46,308 bases of DNA from positions 1 through 46,308 of the forward strand of contig NZ_JBNPMC010000029.1 in assembly GCF_050313795.1 (NCBI RefSeq). The letters are read 5' to 3'. This DNA is from CAMBRQ01 sp945870325 (lineage in GTDB: Bacteria; Bacillota; Clostridia; Lachnospirales; Lachnospiraceae). Shown here in pieces: positions 24,427-32,718 of the stretch. A program made the position numbers and the translations under genes. Every line of letters begins with the position of its first letter. Within the stretch, counting starts at the first letter, position 1. The notes under the pieces were generated by a model. It searched no databases, was not told the DNA's origin, and worked only from the letters and a program-made list of their open reading frames with translations.

Positions 24427-24476
24427 TTGACAGATGGATTTCTCTATTTTATACTAATTATAATAATCATTATTAT
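24427..24476 (+). promoter_or_regulatory. Promoter and PerR/Fur box of the regulator gene
   Basis: TTGACA (24427-24432) and TATACT (24450-24455) with a 17-bp spacer. An exact 8-1-8 palindrome, ATAATAAT-C-ATTATTAT, at 24460-24476 overlaps the transcription start. It matches the Per box (TTATAATNATTATAA) at 13 of 15 positions, counting the free centre, so the regulator probably represses itself. Confidence 0.7.
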
Positions 24477-24495
24477 TATCGAGAGGAGGATACAA

Positions 24496-24909
24496 ATGGC
24501 AAATTTAAAATACAGCAGACAGCGCGCTTCTATTAAAGAATACCTGTCTAGCACCATGGAACATCCTACTGCCGATACTGTATACCTGCATGTTAAGGAA
24601 GAATTTCCCAATATCAGCCTTGGCACGGTATACCGCAATCTGAATCTACTAGCAGATATGGGAGAGGCTGTCAAGATCTCCACTCCAGACGGGGGCGACC
24701 GATTCGATGGGCGGACCGAGCCGCATTACCATGTTGTATGCAGATCCTGTGGTAAGATCTTTGATCTGGAACTGGACGAAGAACATATTAAGTCCATCAA
24801 TGAACTTGCCAATCGGCACTTTGGTGGGACGATCGAATCCCATACTACATTATTCTATGGAACCTGTGAAGAATGTGCTGGTAAAAAATCAGAAAAAGGG
24901 TTAAAATAA
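24496..24909 (+). CDS. perR: Fur family peroxide-type regulator (PerR-like)
   Basis: A 137-residue Fur family repressor: winged helix at residues 1-75 (LGTVYRNLNLLADMGEA) and a dimer/metal domain. Structural zinc cysteines are in CRSC and CEEC. The regulatory metal site includes DRFDG and HYHVV, and KIFDLELDEE holds an Asp where PerR has D104, which favours PerR over Fur or Zur. Family discrimination by eye is not certain. GAGGAGG precedes the ATG at 24496. Two rubrerythrins follow directly, as expected for a peroxide regulon in an anaerobe. Confidence 0.82.
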   Translation: MANLKYSRQRASIKEYLSSTMEHPTADTVYLHVKEEFPNISLGTVYRNLNLLADMGEAVKISTPDGGDRFDGRTEPHYHVVCRSCGKIFDLELDEEHIKSINELANRHFGGTIESHTTLFYGTCEECAGKKSEKGLK

Positions 24910-24912
24910 CGA

Positions 24913-24968
24913 TTGACAATTATCAATAACTATGGTAAATTAATATCAGTAACAATTACTAATATTAA
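24913..24968 (+). promoter_or_regulatory. Promoter and large palindrome before the reverse rubrerythrin
   Basis: TTGACA (24913-24918) and TAAATT (24936-24941), spacer 17. It is followed by a 13-3-13 palindrome with arms TTAATATCAGTAA (24940-24952) and TTACTAATATTAA (24956-24968), one mismatch, right at the expected start site. Operator or mRNA hairpin; the sequence is not a good Per box. Confidence 0.6.
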
Positions 24969-25006
24969 AAACAATAAAATTTAAATAAGAAAAGGAGAAA
25001 ATGACT

Positions 25007-25549
25007 ATGAAAAAATTCGTATGTACAGTATGTGGTTATGTTTATGAAGGAGAAGCAGCACCTGAGAAATGTCCAGTTTGCGGCGTTGGCGCTGATAAGT
25101 TCAAAGAGCAGACAGGCGAGAGAGAATGGGCTGCAGAGCACGTTGTTGGTGTAGCTAAGGGAGTAAGCGAGGACATCCTTGCAGACTTAAGAGCTAACTT
25201 CGAAGGAGAATGTTCAGAAGTTGGTATGTACCTTGCAATGGCTAGAGTTGCTCACAGAGAAGGATATCCGGAGATTGGATTATACTGGGAGAAAGCTGCT
25301 TACGAAGAAGCTGAGCATGCTGCTAAATTCGCAGAGTTACTTGGTGAAGTTGTAACAGACAGCACAAAGAAGAACCTTGAGATGAGAGTTGACGCTGAGA
25401 ACGGCGCAACAGCAGGCAAGTTCGATCTTGCAAAACGTGCTAAAGCTGCTAACCTTGATGCTATCCATGATACAGTACACGAGATGGCTAGAGACGAGGC
25501 TCGTCACGGAAAAGCATTCGAAGGTCTGTTAAAGAGATACTTTGGCTAA
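25007..25549 (+). CDS. Reverse rubrerythrin
   Basis: A 180-residue non-haem peroxidase with the domain order reversed: rubredoxin first (CTVCGYVYEG and CPVCG, residues 1-35), then a four-helix diiron domain (ANFEGECSEVGMYLAMARVAH, EEAEHAAKFAELL, MARDEARHGKAFEGLL). In clostridia this type reduces H2O2 with NADH-linked electron donors and is strongly induced by oxygen. GGAG fits the ATG at 25007 (9 nt) better than that at 25001 (3 nt). Codon use is strongly biased, as in highly expressed genes. Confidence 0.92.
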   Translation: MKKFVCTVCGYVYEGEAAPEKCPVCGVGADKFKEQTGEREWAAEHVVGVAKGVSEDILADLRANFEGECSEVGMYLAMARVAHREGYPEIGLYWEKAAYEEAEHAAKFAELLGEVVTDSTKKNLEMRVDAENGATAGKFDLAKRAKAANLDAIHDTVHEMARDEARHGKAFEGLLKRYFG

Positions 25550-25563
25550 GATTCAGAATTATT

Positions 25564-25593
25564 GGGTGTAGCAAAAGTTGCACCCTATTTTTT
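25564..25593 (+). terminator. Terminator after the reverse rubrerythrin
   Basis: GGGTG and CACCC arms with a TATTTTTT tail, separating the two rubrerythrin genes and letting the second be expressed apart. Confidence 0.7.
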
Positions 25594-25657
25594 ACCTTTC
25601 ACATATTACAAATATCATAAAACAAACCCTACACTTATATATTAGGAGGAATTTGGT

Positions 25658-26194
25658 ATGTCAAAATACGCAGGAACAAAAACAGAAAAGAACCTTATGG
25701 ACGCATTCGCAGGGGAATCTGAAGCACGCAACAAGTATACTTTCTATGCTTCTGCTGCTAAAAAAGCCGGATTCGTTCAGATGGCTAACATCTTTGAAGA
25801 GACCGCTAATCAGGAGAAAGAACACGCTAAGATGTGGTTCAAGGAATTCCACGGAATCGGTGATGTTGCTGAGAATTTAACTGACGCTGCCGAGGGCGAG
25901 AACTACGAATGGACAGACATGTATAAACGCATGGCCAAAGAAGCAAGAGAAGAAGGATTCGAAGATCTTGCCAAGAAGTTCGAAGGTGTTGCTGAAGTAG
26001 AAGCTGCACACGAAAGACGTTACCGCAAGTTACTGGAGAGTTTCCAGGCTGGAACCACTTTTAAGGGGGAAGCCCCTCTGGGATGGAAATGCGGAAACTG
26101 CGGATATATCTATATGGGAGAAGAGGCTCCGGAGGTGTGTCCGGTTTGTGCGCATCCGAAGGCTTATTTTGAAAGGAAAGTGGAGAATTATTAA
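25658..26194 (+). CDS. rbr: Rubrerythrin
   Basis: A 178-residue classical rubrerythrin: diiron four-helix bundle first (FAGESEARNKYTFYASAAKKAG, NQEKEHAKMWFKEF, VEAAHERRYRKLL), then a C-terminal rubredoxin (WKCGNCGYIYMGEEAPEVCPVC). It reduces hydrogen peroxide in the cytosol of anaerobes. AGGAGG precedes the ATG. It is separated from the reverse rubrerythrin by a terminator, so it may have its own promoter, which I cannot place with confidence. Confidence 0.95.
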   Translation: MSKYAGTKTEKNLMDAFAGESEARNKYTFYASAAKKAGFVQMANIFEETANQEKEHAKMWFKEFHGIGDVAENLTDAAEGENYEWTDMYKRMAKEAREEGFEDLAKKFEGVAEVEAAHERRYRKLLESFQAGTTFKGEAPLGWKCGNCGYIYMGEEAPEVCPVCAHPKAYFERKVENY

Positions 26195-26274
26195 GGAAAT
26201 TTAGGTAGTGATGACTGAAGTCAGGATAGTAGGTAAGATGCTCCAAAGCTTCACTCTCACTCAACTAGTTCATC

Positions 26275-26334
26275 AAAATGTAAGGGTCTGAACCAGTCGG
26301 CAAACGTGCCTCCTGGCTCAGACCCTTACATTTT
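26275..26334 (-). terminator. 60-nt hairpin ending the AI-2E permease gene
   Basis: Seventeen-bp perfect arms (26275-26291 and 26318-26334) extended by CCAG/CTGG and GGC/GCC. Read on the minus strand one inner pair is G-U (A-C on the plus strand) and the internal loop is a tandem G-A mismatch, so the minus RNA folds better. It lies 16 nt after the permease stop. The remaining 155-bp gap holds nothing else that I recognise. Confidence 0.6.
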
Positions 26335-26349
26335 GGGAACAGATCTTCG

Positions 26350-27510
26350 TTATGTTATATCTTCTGGATTTATCTTACGTTGTTTTAATTTTAAGTATAC
26401 CACTTCGCGGAAGAGGGCATATATTACGGATACGATTGGTATGAAGATCAGCATTCCTACTACGCCCATCAGGCTGCCGCCAACGCTGACGGCTGCGAGG
26501 ACCCAGATCGAGGGGAGACCGACGGAGTTGCCGACTACATGAGGATAGATCATATTTCCCTCAATCTGCTGCAGGATCAGAAACAGGATAACGAAGACTA
26601 GCGCCTTGACCGGATCTACCATGAATATAAGGAATGTTCCTACAGCGCAGCCAATGAAAGCTCCGAAGATTGGAATCAAGGCTGTGAAGGCAATTACGAT
26701 TCCCACCAACAACGCATATGGCAGTCTTAGGATCGTCATTGTCACAACGAACATACTTCCAAGTATAATCGCTTCTACGCACTGTCCCGTCAGAAAACTT
26801 GAGAAGGTGTTATATGTCAGGGAGAATACTTCCAGAGCTGCCTCCGCTCTTCCCTTTCTCACGAATGCGAATAATACCTTCTTTGCCTGAATATTTAATT
26901 TCTCCTTCTGCATCAGAATATAGATGGAGAACGCGAATGCGATAAAGAAGGTAGTAAGTCCGCTTACAATATTCTTAGCCGCAGTAATCGTAGAATCCAA
27001 CACACTGCCAGCGCCATTTTTAAAGAAATTAATGCCGGCGTCCATAATCTTATTCCAGTCGAATTCCAGACTATTCACCCACTTCATAACCTCTTTATTA
27101 TCATGGAACATCGTTCTTGCCCACTCCTGAACCTTCGGAAGGAAAGCCTGGATACTGTTCCCTAGATTAGCGAATGTATTTCCCAACTGCGGAATCAGCC
27201 CGAACATAACCAACGCTACAACACCGATCACACCAAAAAGTACAATCAGCATACTCACTGGTCTGGCGAGTTTCTTCATAACCTTACTCTTCTCCACTCT
27301 CTCCTCTTTAAAAAGATGCCGCTGTACGAAATTCATCGGCACATTAAGTATGAACGCAATCGCTCCACCCAAGATAAATGGGAATATCACATGCAGCACG
27401 AATCCCAATACGCGAATCACCACATCATATTTCCACAGACACGCCATGACAAGCGCTGCGAATAGGATCAGCCCCCTGATTCGTTTAACAGTTTCCTGAC
27501 TTAATTCCAT
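26350..27510 (-). CDS. AI-2E family (PerM/YdiK-type) membrane transporter
   Basis: A 386-residue polytopic protein: two N-terminal spans (LILFAALVMACLW; IFPFILGGAIAFILNVP), a third near 75, a soluble segment, then a cluster of spans in the C-terminal half with the family motif TALIPIFGAFIGCAVGTFLIF and NMIYPHVVGNSVGLP. Members export autoinducer-2 or other small solutes or ions; the substrate here is unknown. AGGAGG precedes the ATG. An inverted repeat and the stop of the P-type ATPase lie upstream. Confidence 0.9.
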   Translation of the reverse strand: MELSQETVKRIRGLILFAALVMACLWKYDVVIRVLGFVLHVIFPFILGGAIAFILNVPMNFVQRHLFKEERVEKSKVMKKLARPVSMLIVLFGVIGVVALVMFGLIPQLGNTFANLGNSIQAFLPKVQEWARTMFHDNKEVMKWVNSLEFDWNKIMDAGINFFKNGAGSVLDSTITAAKNIVSGLTTFFIAFAFSIYILMQKEKLNIQAKKVLFAFVRKGRAEAALEVFSLTYNTFSSFLTGQCVEAIILGSMFVVTMTILRLPYALLVGIVIAFTALIPIFGAFIGCAVGTFLIFMVDPVKALVFVILFLILQQIEGNMIYPHVVGNSVGLPSIWVLAAVSVGGSLMGVVGMLIFIPIVSVIYALFREVVYLKLKQRKINPEDIT

Positions 27511-27526
27511 CTAAAAACCTCCTTCT

Positions 27527-27574
27527 TTCAATTGGGGACGGGGGAAATTGAAAAAACCCCCGTCCCCAATTGAA
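27527..27574. repeat. 18-bp inverted repeat
   Basis: Perfect arms (TTCAATTGGGGACGGGGG and its complement) around a 12-nt A-rich loop, between the ATPase stop and the permease ribosome binding site. No T run follows on either strand at a proper distance, so it looks like a palindromic repeat more than a terminator. Confidence 0.7.
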
Positions 27575-27628
27575 TTTGCCCTGTCCCTTATTACAATTTT
27601 CTAAACAATCATAACAATTATATACAAC

Positions 27629-30205
27629 TTACATCCACCGACTCCTCATCCACTTCATTACCTGTACCACCGGAAGATTCAAAAGCGCCAACCCATACAC
27701 AGTAAACAACTGCCCCATATCCAGACTAACCACCTTAAAGATTCCCTGAAGCCCCGGCAATATCAGTACACATGTAATCAGAACCAACCCCACAAGGAAT
27801 GCTCCGATCAGATACACATTATTGAAGAATCTCTTCGTAAATATAACCGGCTTGTTGGACTTACAGTTGAATCCATGTACCAGACGGCTGGTACACAAGG
27901 TGCCAAATGCAAGGGTACTTGCCAATACCGCATTCCCGCTCCGTAAGCCAATCAAGAACGCAGCTACCGTCATAATTCCAATGCTCAATCCTTCGGTTCC
28001 GATACTGAGCAGATACTCCTTCGTCAGAATCGACTCATTCATCGGTCTAGGCTTTTGCTTCATAACTTCCGCAGTATGCGGCTCCAGCCCTAACGCAATT
28101 GCCGGAAGGCTATCCGTCAGAAGATTGATGAACAACAGATGCACCGGCTCGAATGGCACAGGAAGCCCTGCCAGAGATGCAAATAATACTGTCAGAATAC
28201 CAGCAAAATTACCAGATAACAAGAACTGTATTGCATTCTTAATATTCTGATAGATATTCCGTCCATTTTCCACAGCCTTAATAATCGTAGCAAAGTTATC
28301 ATCCGTCAGCACCATAGCCGCAGCATCCTTGGATACCTCGCTTCCGGTAATTCCCATCGCTACTCCAATATTCGCCTGCTTAAGCGCCGGTGCATCATTC
28401 ACTCCGTCTCCCGTCATTGCCACGATGTTGCCCTTCTCCTGCCATGCACGCACAATTCTTATCTTATGCTCCGGAGACACCCTCGCATAGACGGATATCC
28501 CTTCTACGAAGTCCTGAAGTTCAAGGTCCGACATGTCTTCAATCACAGCACCTTCACAGGCCTCCGACTCATCCTTCAGAATGCCAATCCTCTTCGCAAT
28601 CGCTGCCGCCGTCACTTTATGGTCTCCGGTAATCATAATCGGCTTAATTCCTGCCTTGATACACTCCGCAACCGCCGCTTTGGATTCCTCCCTCGGCGGG
28701 TCCATCATCGCGATCAAACCTAAGAATGTAAGTTCCTTCTCATCTTCCAGCGTCAGTTCCCGCTCCTCTTCCATCACCTTATAGGCAAATGCAAGGACAC
28801 GCAGTCCATCTCTTGAGAACTCCAAATTCTGCCGCTCAATCTGCATCCGGTCCTCTTCACGAATCTCCCTTACAGTATCGCCAATTCTGATATGAGTCAT
28901 ACGATGCAGCAGCACATCCACGGCTCCTTTTACGACCACAACATACTGCTCTTCCTGCCCTTCAACCTGACTACACGATACATCCCCCATCATATGTGCA
29001 GTAGACATCAACTTTCTGTCACTGTCAAAAGGAATCTCAGACAGACGCGGATACCGATTCCTTACATCTTCTGCCGCAATCCCAAACTTCTGCCCCAGAT
29101 TAATCAGCGCCGTCTCCGTCGGATCACCAATCTCCTGTCCATCTGCATTCGTAGAATCATTACAAAGCACGCTGTATCTTAGAAGCAACTGCTGATTCTT
29201 ATCCTCAAGACAGACCTCATCTGCAGCAATCCTTCTCCCATCCACATAATAATCTTCCACCGTCATCTTATTCTGCGTCAGGGTTCCCGTCTTATCCGAG
29301 CAAATAACAGACACACTTCCAAGCCCTTCTACTGCCTGTAATTTACGAATAATCGCATGTTCTTTCGCCATCTTCTGGGTGCCAAACGACAACACGATCG
29401 TCACGATAGAACTAAGCGCTTCCGGAATCGCAGCCACTGCAAGCGCTACAGCGAATAAAAATGCATCGATAGCCGAACCGCCCCGCAAAATATTGATTGC
29501 AAATAAGATTCCACAGAACACCAGTATAATCATCGACAGTTTTTTCCCGAACTCATCCAGATTGATCTGAAGCGGTGTTCTCTTCTCCAAAGTTGTCTTA
29601 AGAAGCCTTGCAATCTTACCAACTTCCGTGTCCATCCCAATCGTAGTCACCTCATAAGTTCCTCTGCCATAAGTAACAAAACTTCCGGAAAACACCCGAT
29701 TTGTCTGATCTCCAAGAGCCGCTCCTTTCATCACCTCATCCAGCGATTTCTCCACCGACAGGCTCTCACCGGTCAATGCACTCTCATCCACTTTAAGGCT
29801 CGCACAATCCAGAAGTTTCCCATCTGCCGGAACACAATCTCCTGCTTCAACGATCACTTCGTCCCCGATCGTAACCTCACGGGACGGTATCTGCATCATC
29901 TTGCCATCCCGGATCACCTTCGCCTCCGGCGCCGATAACTGCTTCAGACTATTCAGCGACTGCTCCGCCTTCACCGTCTGAACCGTTCCAAGAATCGCAT
30001 TCATCGTAATCACCACGAAGATGACGATTGCACTCTCCGCATCCCCTAAGAATCCAGAGATAATTGCCGCAATAATCAGGATAATAACGAGAAAATCCTT
30101 GAATTGCTCCAGGAATATCTGCAAGGTACTCTTCTTCTTTCCTTCTACCAACTCATTGAATCCATACTTTTCCTGATTGATCCTAGCCTGTTTGCTTGTT
30201 AACAT
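27629..30205 (-). CDS. P-type cation ATPase (PacL/Ca-type P2A), probably Mn2+ or Ca2+
   Basis: An 858-residue P2-type ATPase. The TGES motif of the actuator domain (LTGESLSVEK) is near residue 148, the phosphorylated Asp in SDKTGTLTQNK near residue 304, the KGAVDVL nucleotide region near 430 and the TGDGVNDAPALK hinge near 615. Membrane spans group at 37-75, 225-275 and the C-terminus (FAGILTVLFASLAGLP, INLLTDSLPAIALG). The ATG at 30205 has GAGGAGA upstream; a GTG seven codons earlier does not. The yybP-ykoY riboswitch in its leader points to manganese export, as for YoaB-type pumps. Confidence 0.92.
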   Translation of the reverse strand: MLTSKQARINQEKYGFNELVEGKKKSTLQIFLEQFKDFLVIILIIAAIISGFLGDAESAIVIFVVITMNAILGTVQTVKAEQSLNSLKQLSAPEAKVIRDGKMMQIPSREVTIGDEVIVEAGDCVPADGKLLDCASLKVDESALTGESLSVEKSLDEVMKGAALGDQTNRVFSGSFVTYGRGTYEVTTIGMDTEVGKIARLLKTTLEKRTPLQINLDEFGKKLSMIILVFCGILFAINILRGGSAIDAFLFAVALAVAAIPEALSSIVTIVLSFGTQKMAKEHAIIRKLQAVEGLGSVSVICSDKTGTLTQNKMTVEDYYVDGRRIAADEVCLEDKNQQLLLRYSVLCNDSTNADGQEIGDPTETALINLGQKFGIAAEDVRNRYPRLSEIPFDSDRKLMSTAHMMGDVSCSQVEGQEEQYVVVVKGAVDVLLHRMTHIRIGDTVREIREEDRMQIERQNLEFSRDGLRVLAFAYKVMEEERELTLEDEKELTFLGLIAMMDPPREESKAAVAECIKAGIKPIMITGDHKVTAAAIAKRIGILKDESEACEGAVIEDMSDLELQDFVEGISVYARVSPEHKIRIVRAWQEKGNIVAMTGDGVNDAPALKQANIGVAMGITGSEVSKDAAAMVLTDDNFATIIKAVENGRNIYQNIKNAIQFLLSGNFAGILTVLFASLAGLPVPFEPVHLLFINLLTDSLPAIALGLEPHTAEVMKQKPRPMNESILTKEYLLSIGTEGLSIGIMTVAAFLIGLRSGNAVLASTLAFGTLCTSRLVHGFNCKSNKPVIFTKRFFNNVYLIGAFLVGLVLITCVLILPGLQGIFKVVSLDMGQLFTVYGLALLNLPVVQVMKWMRSRWM

Positions 30206-30238
30206 CTTATTCTCCTCTCTTTTCACGCAATAGAGATT

Positions 30239-30288
30239 AAAAAAGAGACCCCTATTGCATAATATTATTTATGCAATAAAAGTCTCAC
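30239..30288 (-). terminator. Expression-platform terminator of the Mn riboswitch
   Basis: Minus-strand GAGAC...GTCTC with an inner TTGCATA/TATGCAA helix, ending in six T. Its left arm overlaps the end of the aptamer, as needed for ligand-dependent antitermination. Confidence 0.75.
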
Positions 30289-30380
30289 CATTTCATTACG
30301 ATACGGATGATCGCTCATCGTACTGACGACATCGCAAACGCCCGTATAACCATCCTCAGGCGCAAGTTACTCCCTCTTAT
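30282..30380 (-). ncRNA. yybP-ykoY (manganese) riboswitch aptamer
   Basis: The minus strand carries the two conserved blocks of the class: GAGGGAGTAACTTGCGCC at the 5' side and GGTGAGACTTTTA at the 3' side, with a multi-helix region between (GATGTCGTCAGTACGATGAG). It starts a few nt after a consensus promoter and precedes a P-type ATPase, a known gene partner of this riboswitch. Mn2+ binding turns expression on. Confidence 0.8.
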
Positions 30381-30388
30381 TGTTACCC

Positions 30389-30417
30389 AATATACATGAA
30401 AATATATCCGTTGTCAA
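30389..30417 (-). promoter_or_regulatory. Sigma-A promoter of the riboswitch-ATPase unit
   Basis: TTGACA (30412-30417), 17-bp spacer, TATATT (30389-30394) on the minus strand. Confidence 0.8.
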
Positions 30418-30450
30418 CAAAAAAATCTTTGAATCCACCCATTCACAACC

Positions 30451-31287
30451 TTATCTATTTTCCCCCAATATCTCTTTATATACCTTTTCTTCATCATAAT
30501 CTGGAGCATATTTCTGAGCCACCTGATAAATACGTTCAATATAAGAAACCTCTTCTTCCAAAGCCTCTGCAATCTGCTCCACATTCTTACCTTTCTTCAA
30601 TTTTTTACAAACCTGCATGATAATGGTCTGCTGTCTTCCTTCTGCTCTTCCCTCTGCTCTTCCCTCCATCAACGCATCCTCTCGAAGCATCTCTCCTAAT
30701 ATCGTCATCTTCAATACCTCCTTCACCTCTCTTAATTCCACTTTTGTCAGAAACTTTACTGCAAGCGCATACATGACTGCCTGCAGTTTTTCCATCTCAT
30801 CTCTGGATACACTATCCTCTTCATTCTTGAGAAGTCTGCTAATATTGAGAATCCTCTCTTTTTCCGAAGACTTTCCTGACATTAATGGCGTTAATACAGC
30901 TTCCATTAAATCAGCCTTATCTAAAGTAATTTTTCTTTTTTGCTTCTGAAACAGTCGTTCAAAAATCTGATCTGCATTTTTATCTTTTAAGCGAATAACA
31001 CGAATTCTATAAGTGCTGATTCCTGTTTTCAATTCCGTAAGCGGATTTTTCACTGTAGACGAGCATATAACATAAGTAGTTATATCTACTTTATATGTTC
31101 TGCTCGTTGTAGCCTCATACTCCCGGAACCGCCGCATATCTTCTGTCTTAATGCTATCACTTTCAAATTCCAAATGCAGCCACAGACCATCTTCCAGTAC
31201 ATAATTAAAATCCTGATACATTCTCCTGACTTCTAAATGTACGCTTTCCGTTGGCGCAATATATCTTAGTTTTTCTTTTACCCCCAA
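30451..31287 (-). pseudogene. Rpn/PD-(D/E)XK transposase-like gene with broken 5' end
   Basis: The frame encodes the family core: IAPTESVHLEVRRMYQDFNYVLEDGLWLHLEFES, then TTYVICSSTVKNPLTEL, and a charged tail with EGRAEGRAEGR and a KKGKNVEQIAEAL end motif. No ATG opens it. The open frame continues upstream of 31287 for about 40 more family-like codons (YPYEDAALKIAAQYFGEEFL) to a TAG near 31395, with only TTG or CTG as starts. An ATG at 31432 opens another frame that stops after 21 codons. A frameshift near the start is likely. The usual ExQ nuclease motif reads EFE here. Confidence 0.6.
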
Positions 31288-31588
31288 ATATGGCAGGAAC
31301 TCCTCTCCAAAATACTGAGCCGCTATCTTTAGTGCTGCATCCTCATAAGGATACTTCTGTTCTGATTCAACACGCTGTTCTATTGCTTCTATGTTCTACT
31401 TTTATATCTTCTGCCAATATATGGGAATTCATCCCGACTCAGGCAGTTTATCTGAAGTAAATGAGGATAAGGGTTAAATAATATATTTCCCAAAACGCAG
31501 ATAGTTTCTTATATTATCCAAGCAGTTATCTGTTAACTATAACTCTATCAAACATTCCTTCAAAGCGCAATCCAGGCTGTACCTTGCA

Positions 31589-32527
31589 TCATAGTTCATG
31601 CATCATACCAATGAATTCCTCCATAACCCGCGTCTTATACTTATGATTCTTATAATAGAAAAATACCTCTCTCTTCGCATCTTCCCCATCCAGCTTATAA
31701 TACACAAGACTCTCAAAAGATGGCAGCTGGCTCACCAGTATATCACTGATAAATGTTGCCCCCAACTGAGTTGAAGATGCCATATATGCCGTAGACTGCT
31801 GATTGAATTCCAGAATAATATTCGGATGGAATCCCGCCTCCTTGCATAACCGATCCCCACGAATACGCGTATCATTCCCCGGAGTCAGCATAATGAACGG
31901 AATCTCAGCGAATTCACTCAGCGGAACCGCCGGATATAATTTATTCAGATAACTTCGATTCTTAATATTGTGATAGGACAACTGATACACCTTCAGATGC
32001 TCATGGACTTCAAAATGCTTCGGCACCGCAAGAAGAATATTCTCTTTACAATACAATTCTTTATTATACATGATACTATCATAGTGATAATTATCGATGA
32101 CAAAATCCAGCGAGTTATTACTGAGCATCTCCTCCAACTGCGTCGTATTCCCCTCAATCAGCTGGATATGTACATCCGGGAACTTCTGATTGAACCGGGT
32201 AATCAAAGACGGGAGGACATACGCCGCGAAAAGGGTACTCGCACCGACCGCCAGATGCCCTGTCTTAAGCGTCGTCAAGTTATTAATATAATTCTCCACC
32301 CGCTGCTCGATCTGGAATATCTCCTCCGCCGCTTCGATATAGGCTTTCCCCACCTCCGTAAGTTGAAGCGGGCTTGTGCTTCTGTCGAACAGCGGCACCC
32401 CGATGCGCTCCTCTACCTTCTTAATCCGCGCGCTTAAAGATGGCTGGCTGATGTAGAGATTCTGTGCGGCTTTTGAAAAACTCTTCTCCCGATACACTTC
32501 ATAAACATATTTCTTCCAGGTAAACAT
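31589..32527 (-). CDS. LysR family regulator
   Basis: A 312-residue LysR protein: winged helix at residues 1-60 (SFSKAAQNLYISQPSLSARIKKVEERIGVPLFDR) and a substrate-binding domain from about 90. It is divergent from the aminotransferase gene and shares a very AT-rich 190-bp intergenic region, so it probably controls that gene in response to a small molecule, perhaps an amino acid or keto acid (inference). GAGGAG precedes the ATG. Confidence 0.9.
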   Translation of the reverse strand: MFTWKKYVYEVYREKSFSKAAQNLYISQPSLSARIKKVEERIGVPLFDRSTSPLQLTEVGKAYIEAAEEIFQIEQRVENYINNLTTLKTGHLAVGASTLFAAYVLPSLITRFNQKFPDVHIQLIEGNTTQLEEMLSNNSLDFVIDNYHYDSIMYNKELYCKENILLAVPKHFEVHEHLKVYQLSYHNIKNRSYLNKLYPAVPLSEFAEIPFIMLTPGNDTRIRGDRLCKEAGFHPNIILEFNQQSTAYMASSTQLGATFISDILVSQLPSFESLVYYKLDGEDAKREVFFYYKNHKYKTRVMEEFIGMMHEL

Positions 32528-32718
32528 ACGCGACTCCTCAGGTTAACACCTTGTAATTTAATATTATAGTCAAATCAATATAACTAATATACTATTATAG
32601 ATATTTGAATATATTATATCACCAGAGTATGATTAAGGCAAATAAGGAAATACATTCCAGTTCACAAATTTGGGGATTGAATTGGAATGAACTACTACGA
32701 CAAAGCGGGGAAAAAGAT

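Noticed and set aside
26195..26349. Insertion sequence end or riboswitch
   Set aside because: The long hairpin has no transposase or second copy here and no aptamer motif; a terminator of the minus-strand gene explains it.
6108..31432. Prophage, defence island or biosynthetic cluster
   Set aside because: Every gene in this part fits housekeeping, pilus, wall, redox or transport families; the two Rpn-like remnants are isolated.
32563..32600. LysR operator between the regulator and the aminotransferase
   Set aside because: Only an imperfect TATTATAGT/ACTATTATA pairing in very AT-rich DNA; it could be chance.
32605..32718. N-terminal extension of the aminotransferase
   Set aside because: The extension starts at TTG without a ribosome binding site and does not resemble the family, whose members begin near the ATG at 32719.
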